A stretch of 64,000 nucleotides of DNA, from NCBI GenBank assembly GCA_003605175.1, contig QWDA01000002.1, positions 1 to 64,000 of the forward strand, read 5' to 3'. Numbering within the stretch: the stretch's first letter is position 1; the number at the start of each line of letters is the position of its first letter. Of this stretch, positions 8,696 through 16,552 are shown in pieces. Under the pieces are notes generated by a model. It saw nothing but the letters and a program-made list of their open reading frames with translations, was not told the origin of the DNA and searched no databases. A program made the translations under genes and the position numbers. The stretch is from Paracoccaceae bacterium. Its GTDB lineage: Bacteria > Pseudomonadota > Alphaproteobacteria > Rhodobacterales > Rhodobacteraceae.

Positions 8696-8762
8696 TGCGA
8701 TCTGCGACGGAGAGTACGCCGGCCACCTGCCGGGCCCGTCGCCCGCGCGCGGCACGCGCTGC

Positions 8763-10388
8763 TCAGGTGGTCCAGCCGAGCGCTTTTCCAAGGATTCCGC
8801 TCGCGGCGGAAGCGTCCGGCGGTGCGTTGCCCCGCCAGGCGACGTGTTGATCGGGCCGGACCAGAAGGAGATCGGCGTCGTAGACATGTCTCGCATGCGG
8901 GTCGATATAGCGCAGCACCGTCAGCGGCAGGCCGTGCACCGCGGCGGCCTTTTCCAGCGCCGCGCCGTCCGCCTGCCCGAAGGCGAGCAATGTGAACCAG
9001 CGACCAAGCGCGTCGAAGACGGCGCGGCCGTCGGACAGATACAGGCTCGGCAAGCGTCCGCCGGGCAGGGTCGTCGGTTCGTAGTTCACCGGATCGGCGG
9101 GCGGGGTCGTGCCGGTCTCGGCCGCAATGACTGGCGATCCGGCATAGTGATAGCCCAGTTCCAGCCCGAGGCTTTCGTTCTCGGCATTGCCGATGGCGGC
9201 GATACGCGCCGCGGCGCCGGCCCGGGCGCTGTCTCCCTCGGGGCCGTCGGCGTGGATTGCCTCGTCGTAGAGGCCGGCAATCCGGACCCGCACGTCGTTG
9301 TGCCCGCGCGCCCCGGCGAGGTTCCGGTTCCAGACCGGCAGGCGCTCCTGCTTGTAGGCTTCGAGCAGCCCCGGGCCGGCGAAGCCACTTAGCACGGCGG
9401 CCAGCATCCATCCGAGGCCGCAGGCGTCGCCGATGCCGGTATTCATGCCGTAGCCGCCGGTGGGGATGTATTGATGCCCCGCATCGCCGGCGAGCAGCAC
9501 CCGCGCGGTTCCGGCGTTGCGGGCGACAGCCAGATGCGGCGACCAGGGGTTCGCGACCAGGACCTGCATCGGGATTTCGCGGCCGGCGAAGCGGGCGACC
9601 AGCGTCTCGGGGCTGGCGCCGTCGGCGGCGTTTTCCGGGTAGCGGGTGTGCAGTGTCCAGGTGTCGACGTCGTTCTGCGCGATCAGCGTGCCGTGGACCG
9701 ACTGGTAGTGCCAGGTCATGCCCCAGCGCTGCAGGAGCCGGCGCGCCTCCGCGTCGTCGGTGCGGAAATGGGTCATGAAGCGGGGCATGATCTTGAACTG
9801 GCCGTCAAGCCCGATGCCCACCGCTTCGCGCGCGGTCGAGCCGCCGCCGTCGCAAGCGGCGAGGTACTTGCAGCGGACCTGCTCTGTGGCTCCCGTCGCT
9901 TCGTCGCGAATCGTCGCGGTGACGCCCGTGCCGTCCTCCTCGAGATCGGTGAGTGCAGTCGAGAAGCGGATTTCGGCAAGGGGCTCCTCCTCGAGCGCGG
10001 CGCGCAGGACCGGTTCGATTTCCGCCTGGCTGACCCGCATCGGCGGGGCGAAGGGCCGGGCGCCGTCGTTGATCTCGCGGTAGCGCTCGCGGTCGCGGGC
10101 GGGCGAGGGGTAGGCAAAGCGCTTGAGTTCGTGCCCGGACATGGTGGTCACCCAGGAAACATCGAACGGGTGATCCTCGGGCACGGCGACCGCACGCAGG
10201 CGGTCTTCGAGCCCGGAGAGACGGAAGAGCTCCATGCTGCGGACATTGGTGTTGTCCATCTTGGGGTGGCGCGTCGTGGTCGGGTTGCGCTCGACCAGGA
10301 GGACATCGATGCCGCGGCGGGCGAGATCGCGCGCGAGCGTGAGCCCGACCGGGCCGCCGCCCGCGACGAGGACGGAGACGGTTTTCAT
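8763..10388 (-). CDS. FAD-dependent aromatic monooxygenase (phenol hydroxylase/TfdB-like group)
   Basis: A 541-residue class A flavin monooxygenase. The N-terminal dinucleotide fold is VAGGGPVGLTLARDLARRG, the second FAD motif is LLAGDAGHQYIPTGGYGMN, and the C-terminal portion is thioredoxin-like, as in phenol hydroxylase relatives. Such enzymes use NAD(P)H and O2 to hydroxylate phenolic rings, or to decarboxylate/hydroxylate aromatic acids. It lies 16 bases downstream of the alcohol dehydrogenase on the same strand and so shares its duplicated-palindrome promoter. ATG 10388 begins the conserved FAD fold; a GGAGGAGACAGG stretch precedes it. The substrate is not deducible. Confidence 0.82.
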   Translation of the reverse strand: MKTVSVLVAGGGPVGLTLARDLARRGIDVLLVERNPTTTRHPKMDNTNVRSMELFRLSGLEDRLRAVAVPEDHPFDVSWVTTMSGHELKRFAYPSPARDRERYREINDGARPFAPPMRVSQAEIEPVLRAALEEEPLAEIRFSTALTDLEEDGTGVTATIRDEATGATEQVRCKYLAACDGGGSTAREAVGIGLDGQFKIMPRFMTHFRTDDAEARRLLQRWGMTWHYQSVHGTLIAQNDVDTWTLHTRYPENAADGASPETLVARFAGREIPMQVLVANPWSPHLAVARNAGTARVLLAGDAGHQYIPTGGYGMNTGIGDACGLGWMLAAVLSGFAGPGLLEAYKQERLPVWNRNLAGARGHNDVRVRIAGLYDEAIHADGPEGDSARAGAAARIAAIGNAENESLGLELGYHYAGSPVIAAETGTTPPADPVNYEPTTLPGGRLPSLYLSDGRAVFDALGRWFTLLAFGQADGAALEKAAAVHGLPLTVLRYIDPHARHVYDADLLLVRPDQHVAWRGNAPPDASAASGILGKALGWTT

Positions 10389-10404
10389 GGTCCTGTCTCC
10401 TCCG

Positions 10405-11526
10405 TTACGGGTGGATGACGAAGTTCGAGAAGCCGCCATGGCGCTCGGCGATGCCGGAGATCGCCGCGTTCACCTGCGCGAGCGGCGCGGCCTGGGTTTC
10501 CAGGCAGGAAAAGTCGGCGACGCCCGAGCCCACCATGTCGGCCATTTCCTGGCCTTCCTCGGTGGTGAACCACTGCGAGCCGATGAGCGACTGGTTGTTG
10601 TCCATCATGAAATGGACGTCCAGCGGCACGTCGCCCATCAGCGCACCGATATCCACCGCGCGGCCGCCGCGGCGGAGCGCGCGCATGCCCTGCAGGAAGC
10701 TCTCGTGCCGGGCGCCGGGGCCGTTGCAGTCGATGAACGCGTCGACGCCTTCGCCGTCATCGGTGAAGCCGCGCGCCCAGGCGTCGATGGGGCCGTCGTC
10801 GATGCTGTGGACTTCGATCCGGTGCGGGGCCAGCGCCTTGAATTCCTGCAAGAGCGCGTGGTTTCGGGCGGTGCCGAGGATCTTCTTGACCCCCATGGCG
10901 AGGCCGAACACCACGCAGCCGATGCCGAGGGTGCCGGAGATCCCGTTCACAAGGATCGTGTCGGTGGGGCCGACCCGCGCCTTCTTCAGCGCGGAATAGG
11001 CGGTGCCCATATAGCCGAGCCGCGCGGCGTGGTCGAAGCTCATGGTGTCGGGCAGGGTGACGATGGCGGAGGCCGGGGCGACCATGTATTCGCCAAGGCC
11101 CCCGGTATCGTAGTCGCCGAAGGTCTGGAGCGCGTGGTTCGAGAATCCGAAATAGCCCTGGAAGGCGGCGTGGCGGCAGGAGCGGGGATCGCCCCTGCGG
11201 CAGTGGCGGCAGGAGCCGCAGGTGCGGAGCGGGTTCACATAGACCCGGTCGCCGGGCTTCAGGTTGTGGACAAGATCGCCGGTCGCGGCGATCTCGCCCG
11301 CAGGGTCGAGGCCGAAGACTGCGGGCAGGGGCGGCAGCGGCATTTCGGGAAACCAGGTGGTCCAGTTCGCCAGGATGTTGCCGAGATTGGGAACGATCCC
11401 GCAGGATCTCACGCGCACGAGGACGTCGGATGAACCCGGCTTGGGGACGGGGACCTCTTCGATCCTGAGGGCGCCGCCGACCTCGTGCATGCGCGCAACC
11501 GTCATGGTGATGGGAAGCTCTGCCAT
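10405..11526 (-). CDS. zinc-binding MDR alcohol dehydrogenase (copy 1)
   Basis: A 373-residue medium-chain dehydrogenase/reductase. The N-terminal GroES-like domain carries a structural zinc loop (CGSCRHCRRGDPRSC), and a Rossmann domain contains NGISGTLGIG. It is clearly paralogous to the gene at 12851: both share PNLxNxLANWxTWxPxMPLPP, GPDRVYVNP-like and LGYxGTAYSA segments. It probably oxidises a benzylic or side-chain alcohol, or reduces the aldehyde, during aromatic breakdown. It is the first gene of a two-gene operon with the flavin monooxygenase and lies 76 bases from an operator pair. Confidence 0.82.
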   Translation of the reverse strand: MAELPITMTVARMHEVGGALRIEEVPVPKPGSSDVLVRVRSCGIVPNLGNILANWTTWFPEMPLPPLPAVFGLDPAGEIAATGDLVHNLKPGDRVYVNPLRTCGSCRHCRRGDPRSCRHAAFQGYFGFSNHALQTFGDYDTGGLGEYMVAPASAIVTLPDTMSFDHAARLGYMGTAYSALKKARVGPTDTILVNGISGTLGIGCVVFGLAMGVKKILGTARNHALLQEFKALAPHRIEVHSIDDGPIDAWARGFTDDGEGVDAFIDCNGPGARHESFLQGMRALRRGGRAVDIGALMGDVPLDVHFMMDNNQSLIGSQWFTTEEGQEMADMVGSGVADFSCLETQAAPLAQVNAAISGIAERHGGFSNFVIHP

Positions 11527-11601
11527 CCTCTGTCCTCCTTCAGAATCATGCAGGTCTGCGCTCCGTTTCCGAGGAGCGCCTGTCGGAGCGAGGGTACTTA
11601 A

Positions 11602-11633
11602 ATACTATTCGGTATTCAAGTTCTAATTGGTAT
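11602..11633. promoter_or_regulatory. duplicated palindromic operator (site a)
   Basis: Two 14-bp half-palindromic boxes start exactly 18 bp apart: ATACTATTCGGTAT at 11602-11615 and GTTCTAATTGGTAT at 11620-11633. The right half GGTAT is intact in both; the left half is degenerate, mostly in the second. The pair is upstream of the reverse-strand alcohol dehydrogenase/monooxygenase operon. The same arrangement recurs at four other promoters of the island. Confidence 0.75.
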
Positions 11634-11712
11634 CAAAGCGCAATACGTGCACGGACTGCGCCGCGCAGCCGCCGATCAAGCCGGGTGAACAGGGGTGAAA
11701 TGCGGACGGGTT

Positions 11713-12342
11713 TCAGGTCGCGCGGGATGCCGGTTTCGCGGCGGCGCGGCCGATCATCAGCCGCAGCATATCCTCGATCATCTCGCCCGAGGTGTTCACC
11801 TGCAGGAAGCCGGAAATGCCGCCATAGGTGACCTCGAGAACCAGACCGCCCAGGTTGAGCGGGGAGATCTGCGTCCCGGGGAGGTCGAGCTTGTCGAGCA
11901 GGAGCTGGCCCACGCCGCTCCACTGCCGCTCGAAGATCTGGAGCTGCGGGCTGCCGGGCCCGGAATCCCGGATCACGCGCCGGACGAACTCTATCGCGAT
12001 TGTGCCCCAGCGCTGCCCAGCACTTCGGCTGTCGCTCCACTTCCGGATCGCCGCCAGGATCTCATCGGTATCCTTCAGCGGCTCGAGAAGGGCGGTCAGG
12101 TCCTCGACATCGTTCGACGCATTCACCCGCAGGAGCTCCTGAAGCACGTCTTCCTTGCTTGAGAAGTTCGAGTAGAACGCGCCTTTGGAAAACCCGGCAT
12201 CCTCGGAGATCCGCTCGACCGAGGCGCCGTCGTAGCCATATTCCGAAACCACGGTGAACGCCGAGTCGAGCAGCTTCTGCCGTGTCAGCGCCTGGCTTTC
12301 GACGCGGGAAAGGCGCTTCTTCTTGGGGGCGGTCGCCGTCAT
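11713..12342 (-). CDS. TetR-family regulator, likely master regulator of the aromatic island
   Basis: A 209-residue TetR protein. A basic N-terminal arm (KKKRLSRVES) leads into the three-helix DNA-binding domain (residues 20-70) with FTVVSEYGYDGASVERISED and GFSKGAFYSNFSSKEDVL, followed by an all-helical ligand-binding domain. It follows doxX by 26 bases, so it is transcribed from operator pair b and is probably autoregulated. TetR proteins often bind as two dimers on overlapping palindromes, which fits the paired 14-bp boxes. That it binds all five pairs is inference; the inducer is probably a pathway aromatic. ATG 12342 gives the usual family length. Confidence 0.88.
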   Translation of the reverse strand: MTATAPKKKRLSRVESQALTRQKLLDSAFTVVSEYGYDGASVERISEDAGFSKGAFYSNFSSKEDVLQELLRVNASNDVEDLTALLEPLKDTDEILAAIRKWSDSRSAGQRWGTIAIEFVRRVIRDSGPGSPQLQIFERQWSGVGQLLLDKLDLPGTQISPLNLGGLVLEVTYGGISGFLQVNTSGEMIEDMLRLMIGRAAAKPASRAT

Positions 12343-12368
12343 GCTTGCTCCAATGCTACCGGCTCTGT

Positions 12369-12731
12369 CTAAGCCACGCCTCCGAAGCCGGCAAGGACGC
12401 AGACCGCGGCCCAGAAAATCGGGTATTCCGGCCCCATCTTCTGCCAGCGCCAGTTCCATCCGTTGATTCGGACGACGGTATAGGCCGCGCCCAGGAGGAC
12501 CATCGCGGCAAGGAGCGAGGCAGCCCTGACCTGGATGCCCAGAAGCAGCCCGAGAAGTGCGGCGACCTCCATGCAGACGGCGAGGATCAGGAACGCGCCG
12601 CCGGGCCGGAACCCCGCCGCTTCGAACGTGCCCCTGGCTCTCGGGAAGTGGATGATCTTGCCGACGATATGCGGCACGAACCAAACTGCGCACAGGATCT
12701 GCAGCAGCCTGAGATCGCTCAACAGCTCCAT
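12369..12731 (-). CDS. DoxX-family membrane protein
   Basis: A 120-residue protein with four predicted transmembrane helices, including LLQILCAVWFVPHIVGKI near the N-terminus, FLILAVCMEVAALLGLLLG in the middle and YPIFWAAVCVLAGFGG at the end. This matches the DoxX/DoxD-like fold. Function is unknown in this subgroup; relatives take part in quinone-linked or thiol redox reactions. It is divergent from alcohol dehydrogenase copy 2 across operator pair b and is the first gene of the doxX-tetR operon, so it may help handle quinones formed from aromatic substrates. Confidence 0.72.
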   Translation of the reverse strand: MELLSDLRLLQILCAVWFVPHIVGKIIHFPRARGTFEAAGFRPGGAFLILAVCMEVAALLGLLLGIQVRAASLLAAMVLLGAAYTVVRINGWNWRWQKMGPEYPIFWAAVCVLAGFGGVA

Positions 12732-12772
12732 CCCGTTCCTCCCTAAGCCCCGGTTGGGTCTTGCTATGACCT

Positions 12773-12804
12773 ATACCAAATGGTATCGGCATACCGAACG
12801 GAAT
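12773..12804. promoter_or_regulatory. duplicated palindromic operator (site b), divergent promoter
   Basis: ATACCAAATGGTAT at 12773-12786 is a perfect palindrome of the ATACC-N4-GGTAT type. ATACCGAACGGAAT at 12791-12804 follows with one mismatch. The starts are 18 bp apart. The pair sits between doxX-tetR (left) and alcohol dehydrogenase copy 2 (right) and could control both directions. Confidence 0.85.
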
Positions 12805-12850
12805 GTCAAGTTGACTTGCTGCCGGGAGGGTGGCGAGCAGGGGAGGAACC

Positions 12851-13960
12851 ATGGGCAAGACGATGCGCGCGGCGCGGCTGCATACGGTTGGGACGCCGAT
12901 GACGATCGACGCCGTGGAGAAGCCGGCTGCGTCGGGAAACGACGTGATCGTCGAGGTGAAGGCCTGCGGGATGGTCCCGAACCTGGCCAATGTGCTGGCC
13001 AACTGGCAGACATGGTATCCCCAGATGCCGCTGCCGCCGCTGCCGGCGATCTTCGGGCTCGATCCGGTCGGGGTCGTTCACCAGGTCGGCGAGGGGGTTT
13101 TGAACGTCGGGCCGGGCGACCGGGTGTATGTCAATCCGGGCCGGTCCTGCGGCGGCTGCCATGCCTGCAGCTCGGGCCAGCCGCAGAAATGCGATTACTG
13201 GACCTTCAACGGCTATTTCGGGTTCAACGAAAACAGCCTCGAGGTCTACAAGCGCTATCCCCATGGCGGTTTCTGCGAATACATGCGCGCGCCGGCGAAC
13301 GCGCTCGTTCCATTGCCGGACAACCTGAGCTTCGAGCAGGCGACCCGCTTCGGCTATCTCGGCACGGCCTATTCGGCGGTGCGGAAACTCGGCCCGCTGG
13401 CCGGGCGCACGGTGCTGATCAATGGCGGCACCGGAACGCTCGGGGTCGGGGCGACGCTGTTCGCGCTGGCCATGGGGGCTTCGAAGATCCTGTCGGTCGC
13501 GCGCGGTGAAGCCCTGCTCGAGCGGCTGAAGGCGCTGGCGCCGAACCGGATCGAGGTGTTCTCCAATCGCGATGGCGGCACGGCCGACTGGGCGCGGTCG
13601 GCGACCGGCGGCGCCGGCGCGGACTTCATGATCGATACGCTGGGCGCGGTCGCCTCGCTCGAAGCGATGAAGGACGCCATGGCGGGGGTGCGCCGGGGCG
13701 GGCGGATCGTGAATATCGGCGGCACGGCCGGCGACCTCTCGGTCGACGTGAAATGGTGGATGGACGAGCAGATGGAGCTGATCGGCTCGGTCTGGTTCAC
13801 GGTCGCGGAAGGCCATGAGATGGCCGGAATGGTGCGCAGCGGCGCGGTCGATCTTTCGGTGCTCGAAACCCGGTCCTGGCCGCTCGACGAGATCAACGAA
13901 GGCATTTCCGGTGCGGCCAACGGCAACGGCGGCTTCACCAGCTATCTGATCCACATCTGA
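12851..13960 (+). CDS. zinc-binding MDR alcohol dehydrogenase (copy 2)
   Basis: A 369-residue paralogue of the enzyme at 10405. The structural zinc loop is CGGCHACSSGQPQKC and the nucleotide-binding motif is INGGTGTLGVG. It shares the unusual N-terminal stretch PNLANVLANWQTWYPQMPLP with copy 1, so both belong to one subfamily and probably act on related alcohol/aldehyde intermediates. GGGAGGAA just before ATG 12851 fixes the start. It is transcribed alone from site b; site c separates it from the P450 operon. The existence of two copies under the same operator type suggests two successive or isomeric substrates. Confidence 0.82.
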   Translation: MGKTMRAARLHTVGTPMTIDAVEKPAASGNDVIVEVKACGMVPNLANVLANWQTWYPQMPLPPLPAIFGLDPVGVVHQVGEGVLNVGPGDRVYVNPGRSCGGCHACSSGQPQKCDYWTFNGYFGFNENSLEVYKRYPHGGFCEYMRAPANALVPLPDNLSFEQATRFGYLGTAYSAVRKLGPLAGRTVLINGGTGTLGVGATLFALAMGASKILSVARGEALLERLKALAPNRIEVFSNRDGGTADWARSATGGAGADFMIDTLGAVASLEAMKDAMAGVRRGGRIVNIGGTAGDLSVDVKWWMDEQMELIGSVWFTVAEGHEMAGMVRSGAVDLSVLETRSWPLDEINEGISGAANGNGGFTSYLIHI

Positions 13961-14018
13961 ACGCCGGAACCGCCGGTGTCACCTGCATCCTGTGCGTTGA
14001 CACGAAAACGGATTTAAG

Positions 14019-14050
14019 ATACCAAAAAGTATCTGAACACTTATTGGTAT
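14019..14050. promoter_or_regulatory. duplicated palindromic operator (site c), P450 operon
   Basis: ATACCAAAAAGTAT at 14019-14032 and ACACTTATTGGTAT at 14037-14050, again starting 18 bp apart. The left box has one mismatch in its right arm and the right box is degenerate in its left arm. The pair lies 84 bases upstream of the P450 start codon. Confidence 0.8.
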
Positions 14051-14133
14051 CCAAAAGCCAATGTGTTCAGGGGCGGGCGAGGAGGCCCGCTCGCCGGGAG
14101 TATAGCCGAAGAACGACAGGGAGGAGTGTCGCG

Positions 14134-15333
14134 ATGGCCATGGACTATCTGAACCCCGAGGCGCTGTTTGCAGATCCGTATCCGGTGTTCGCGCGCTTGC
14201 GGAAAGAGGCGCCGGTGCATTTCTGGGAAGGCACCCACGAGTTTCTCGTGACGCGCTACGACGATTGCCGAACGGTCGGCTCGAACGACAGGATCTTCGG
14301 CCCCGCCGCCACCGAGGGGCGTCCCGAATTCCGCGTCATGGGGATGCCCAACGTCTTGACCATGAGCGGCGAGGCGCATGGCTGCCTGCGCCAGGGGATC
14401 GACCAGAACCTCACCCAGACCGCGGTGCGGTCCTATGTCGAGAAGCTGACCCGGCCGGTGGTCAACGAGTATCTGGCCAAGCTCCGGGGCAAGGGCGAGG
14501 CCAACCTGACGACCGAGCTTTTCGAGCCGGTCTCGGTGCGCTGCGTCGGCGATCTGATGGGCTACGAAAACACCTCGACTGAGGATCTCTTCGAGTGGTT
14601 CTACGCCATGGTCGACGGTCTCGCGCTCGGCGCCGGAATGCCGCATGACGATCCGCAATCGGTCTGGGATCGTCTCGACAGGGCCGACGAAAGCATCCTC
14701 CGCGAATCCCGGGCGCATTACGAGGCAAGCCTCGAAAAGCCGGGTCACTCGCTGATCAGCCACATGATGCATATCGGCGTTCCGGAAGGCACCGTGCGCT
14801 CGCTCGACGAGATGATGCCGACGATCCGCGTGATGATCCTCGGCGGATTCCAGGAGCCGGGCCATGGCGCGGCGAACGCCACGGCCGGCATCCTCGCCGA
14901 TCCGGAGCAGGCCCGGGCCTTTGCCGGCGATCCGGACGCGCATGCACTCAACGCCTATGACGAAGGGTTGCGGTGGATCTCGCCGATCGGTGTCACGCCG
15001 CGCGTGGCCACCGAGGATTTCGAGCTGAACGGCGTGAAGATCCCCGAGGGCTCGACGGTGGCCATCGTGATGTCCTCGGCCAATCGCGACGAGGACCGCT
15101 TCGAAGACCCCGACCGGTTCGACATGTTCCGCAAGAAGAAGCCGCACCTGGCCTTCGGTTTCCGGCCGCATTTCTGCTCGGGTCACTTCCTGAGCCGGGC
15201 GATGGGAGAGATCGCGTTGGCCGAGGCGTTCCGGCAATTGCCGAACCTGCGCCTCGACCCCGAGAAGGAGGTGAAGGCCATCGGCTGGCGCTTCCGCGGC
15301 GTCAAAGAGCTCCACGCCAGGTGGGATGCCTGA
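14134..15333 (+). CDS. cytochrome P450, GcoA/CYP255-like aryl O-demethylase candidate
   Basis: A 399-residue soluble bacterial P450. The K-helix motif is E277-G-L-R280 and the heme-binding loop is FGFRPHFCSG with ligand Cys348. The I-helix reads ILGGFQEPGHG in place of the usual AGxDT; Q-E-P-G-H is what I recall for guaiacol O-demethylase GcoA (CYP255A), as are E-G-L-R-W-x-S-P-I and the C-terminal W-x-F-R-G. It probably removes a methyl from an aromatic ether, releasing formaldehyde. GcoA uses a fused reductase; here separate ferredoxin and ferredoxin reductase genes end the same operon. GGGAGGAG before ATG 14134 supports the start. Confidence 0.8.
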   Translation: MAMDYLNPEALFADPYPVFARLRKEAPVHFWEGTHEFLVTRYDDCRTVGSNDRIFGPAATEGRPEFRVMGMPNVLTMSGEAHGCLRQGIDQNLTQTAVRSYVEKLTRPVVNEYLAKLRGKGEANLTTELFEPVSVRCVGDLMGYENTSTEDLFEWFYAMVDGLALGAGMPHDDPQSVWDRLDRADESILRESRAHYEASLEKPGHSLISHMMHIGVPEGTVRSLDEMMPTIRVMILGGFQEPGHGAANATAGILADPEQARAFAGDPDAHALNAYDEGLRWISPIGVTPRVATEDFELNGVKIPEGSTVAIVMSSANRDEDRFEDPDRFDMFRKKKPHLAFGFRPHFCSGHFLSRAMGEIALAEAFRQLPNLRLDPEKEVKAIGWRFRGVKELHARWDA

Positions 15334-16355
15334 TGACGCTGATCATCGACTGCCACGGCCATTTCACGACCGAGCCGCAATACCACCATGACTTTCGCAA
15401 GGCGCAGGTCGCTTTCGCGGAAGGCGCGGGGGAACGGCCGGTCTATCCGGGAATTCCGGATGAGGAACTGAGCGAGATCATCGCGGCCAACCAGTTGAGG
15501 ATGCAGCGCGAGCGCGGGTCGGATGTCACCATCCTGAGCCCGCGCGCCAGCGGCATGGGCCACCATGTGGGCGGTGACGACGTGGCCGGGGAATGGGCGC
15601 GGATCTCGAATGGCAACATCGCCCGGATCTTCGGGATGTTCCCGGAGAATTTCGCCGGTGTATGCCAATTGCCGCAGACCGTGAGGGGCGATCTGGCGCC
15701 GGCGGTCGCGGAGCTGGAGCGCTGTGTCGAGGCGGGATTCGTCGGCTGCAACCTGAACCCGGACCCGTCGGGCGGGGCCTGGTCGGCGCCGCCGGTTTAC
15801 GACGCGTGGTGGGATCCCCTGTGGGAGGCGATGGTGCGCCTGGACATGCCGGCGATGATCCATGTCTCGGGCTCCTGCGAGCGTTGCCTGCACACGACCG
15901 GCGCCCACTACATCAACGGCGATACCGCGGTCTTCATGCAGCTCATCCAGGGCGACCTGTTCGAGCGGCATCCGGATTTGCGCCTGATCATTCCCCATGG
16001 CGGCGGCGCGGCGCCCTATCACTGGGGGCGCTACCGTGGCCTGTCGATGATGCTGGGAAAGCCCTCGCTGGCCGAACATCTTATGGGCAATCTCTATTTC
16101 GACACCTGCGTCTATCACCAGGCCGGGATCGACACGCTGTTCCGGGTGGTGGAGCCCGGAAACATCCTGTTCGGCTCCGAGCTTCTGGGGGCGGTGAAGG
16201 CCACCGATCCGGAAACCGGGCACCCGTTCGACGACACCAAACGCTATATCGATGCGCTCGGGCTATCCGACGAGGACCGCCATGCGGTGTTCGAGGGCAA
16301 TGCGCGGCGGGTCTATCCGCGGCTGGACAAACGCCTGAAATCGCAGGGCCGATGA
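15333..16355 (+). CDS. ligJ: 4-oxalomesaconate hydratase-like amidohydrolase (LigJ family)
   Basis: A 340-residue amidohydrolase-2 protein. It begins MTLIIDCHGHFTTEP with the metal-binding HxH, and has ILSPRASGMGHHVG, GCNLNPDPSGGAW, HTTGAHYINGDT, IPHGGGAAPYHWGR and EGNARRVYPRLD. These closely match recalled LigJ sequences. LigJ hydrates 4-oxalomesaconate to 4-carboxy-4-hydroxy-2-oxoadipate in the 4,5-cleavage route of protocatechuate and gallate. The start overlaps the P450 stop by one base (TGATG). An alternative is a related decarboxylase of the ACMSD group, but the NPDPSGG and ARRVYPRLD segments favour LigJ. Confidence 0.82.
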   Translation: MTLIIDCHGHFTTEPQYHHDFRKAQVAFAEGAGERPVYPGIPDEELSEIIAANQLRMQRERGSDVTILSPRASGMGHHVGGDDVAGEWARISNGNIARIFGMFPENFAGVCQLPQTVRGDLAPAVAELERCVEAGFVGCNLNPDPSGGAWSAPPVYDAWWDPLWEAMVRLDMPAMIHVSGSCERCLHTTGAHYINGDTAVFMQLIQGDLFERHPDLRLIIPHGGGAAPYHWGRYRGLSMMLGKPSLAEHLMGNLYFDTCVYHQAGIDTLFRVVEPGNILFGSELLGAVKATDPETGHPFDDTKRYIDALGLSDEDRHAVFEGNARRVYPRLDKRLKSQGR

Positions 16356-16390
16356 CCGGGTACGGCGAAGGCCTTGGGAGGAGCGCCGCG

Positions 16391-16552
16391 ATGCAAGAGA
16401 CCACCGAAATGACCGCCAGGGCGCGCTGCGGTTTGGGTGCTGTTGCCCTGATCCCCGGTCTCGGCACCGGGCCGATCGGCGCCGTGGCGCAGGATGGGCG
16501 GCGCCGAGTGATCGCGCCCGCCGCCCAAGACCAGGACAGGAGACGAAGATGA
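16391..16552 (+). CDS. short ORF resembling a detached signal peptide
   Basis: A 53-codon ORF with a ribosome site (GGGAGGAG at 16377) ahead of ATG 16391. After a basic n-region (TARAR) it reads a hydrophobic run GLGAVALIPGLGTGPIGAVA ending in an A-V-A cleavage-like motif, then a basic, unstructured tail. It ends in an ATGA overlap with the next gene, an SBP-like protein without its own signal peptide. It may be the remains of that protein's export signal, shifted out of frame, or a translated leader. It has no recognised family. Confidence 0.35.
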   Translation: MQETTEMTARARCGLGAVALIPGLGTGPIGAVAQDGRRRVIAPAAQDQDRRRR

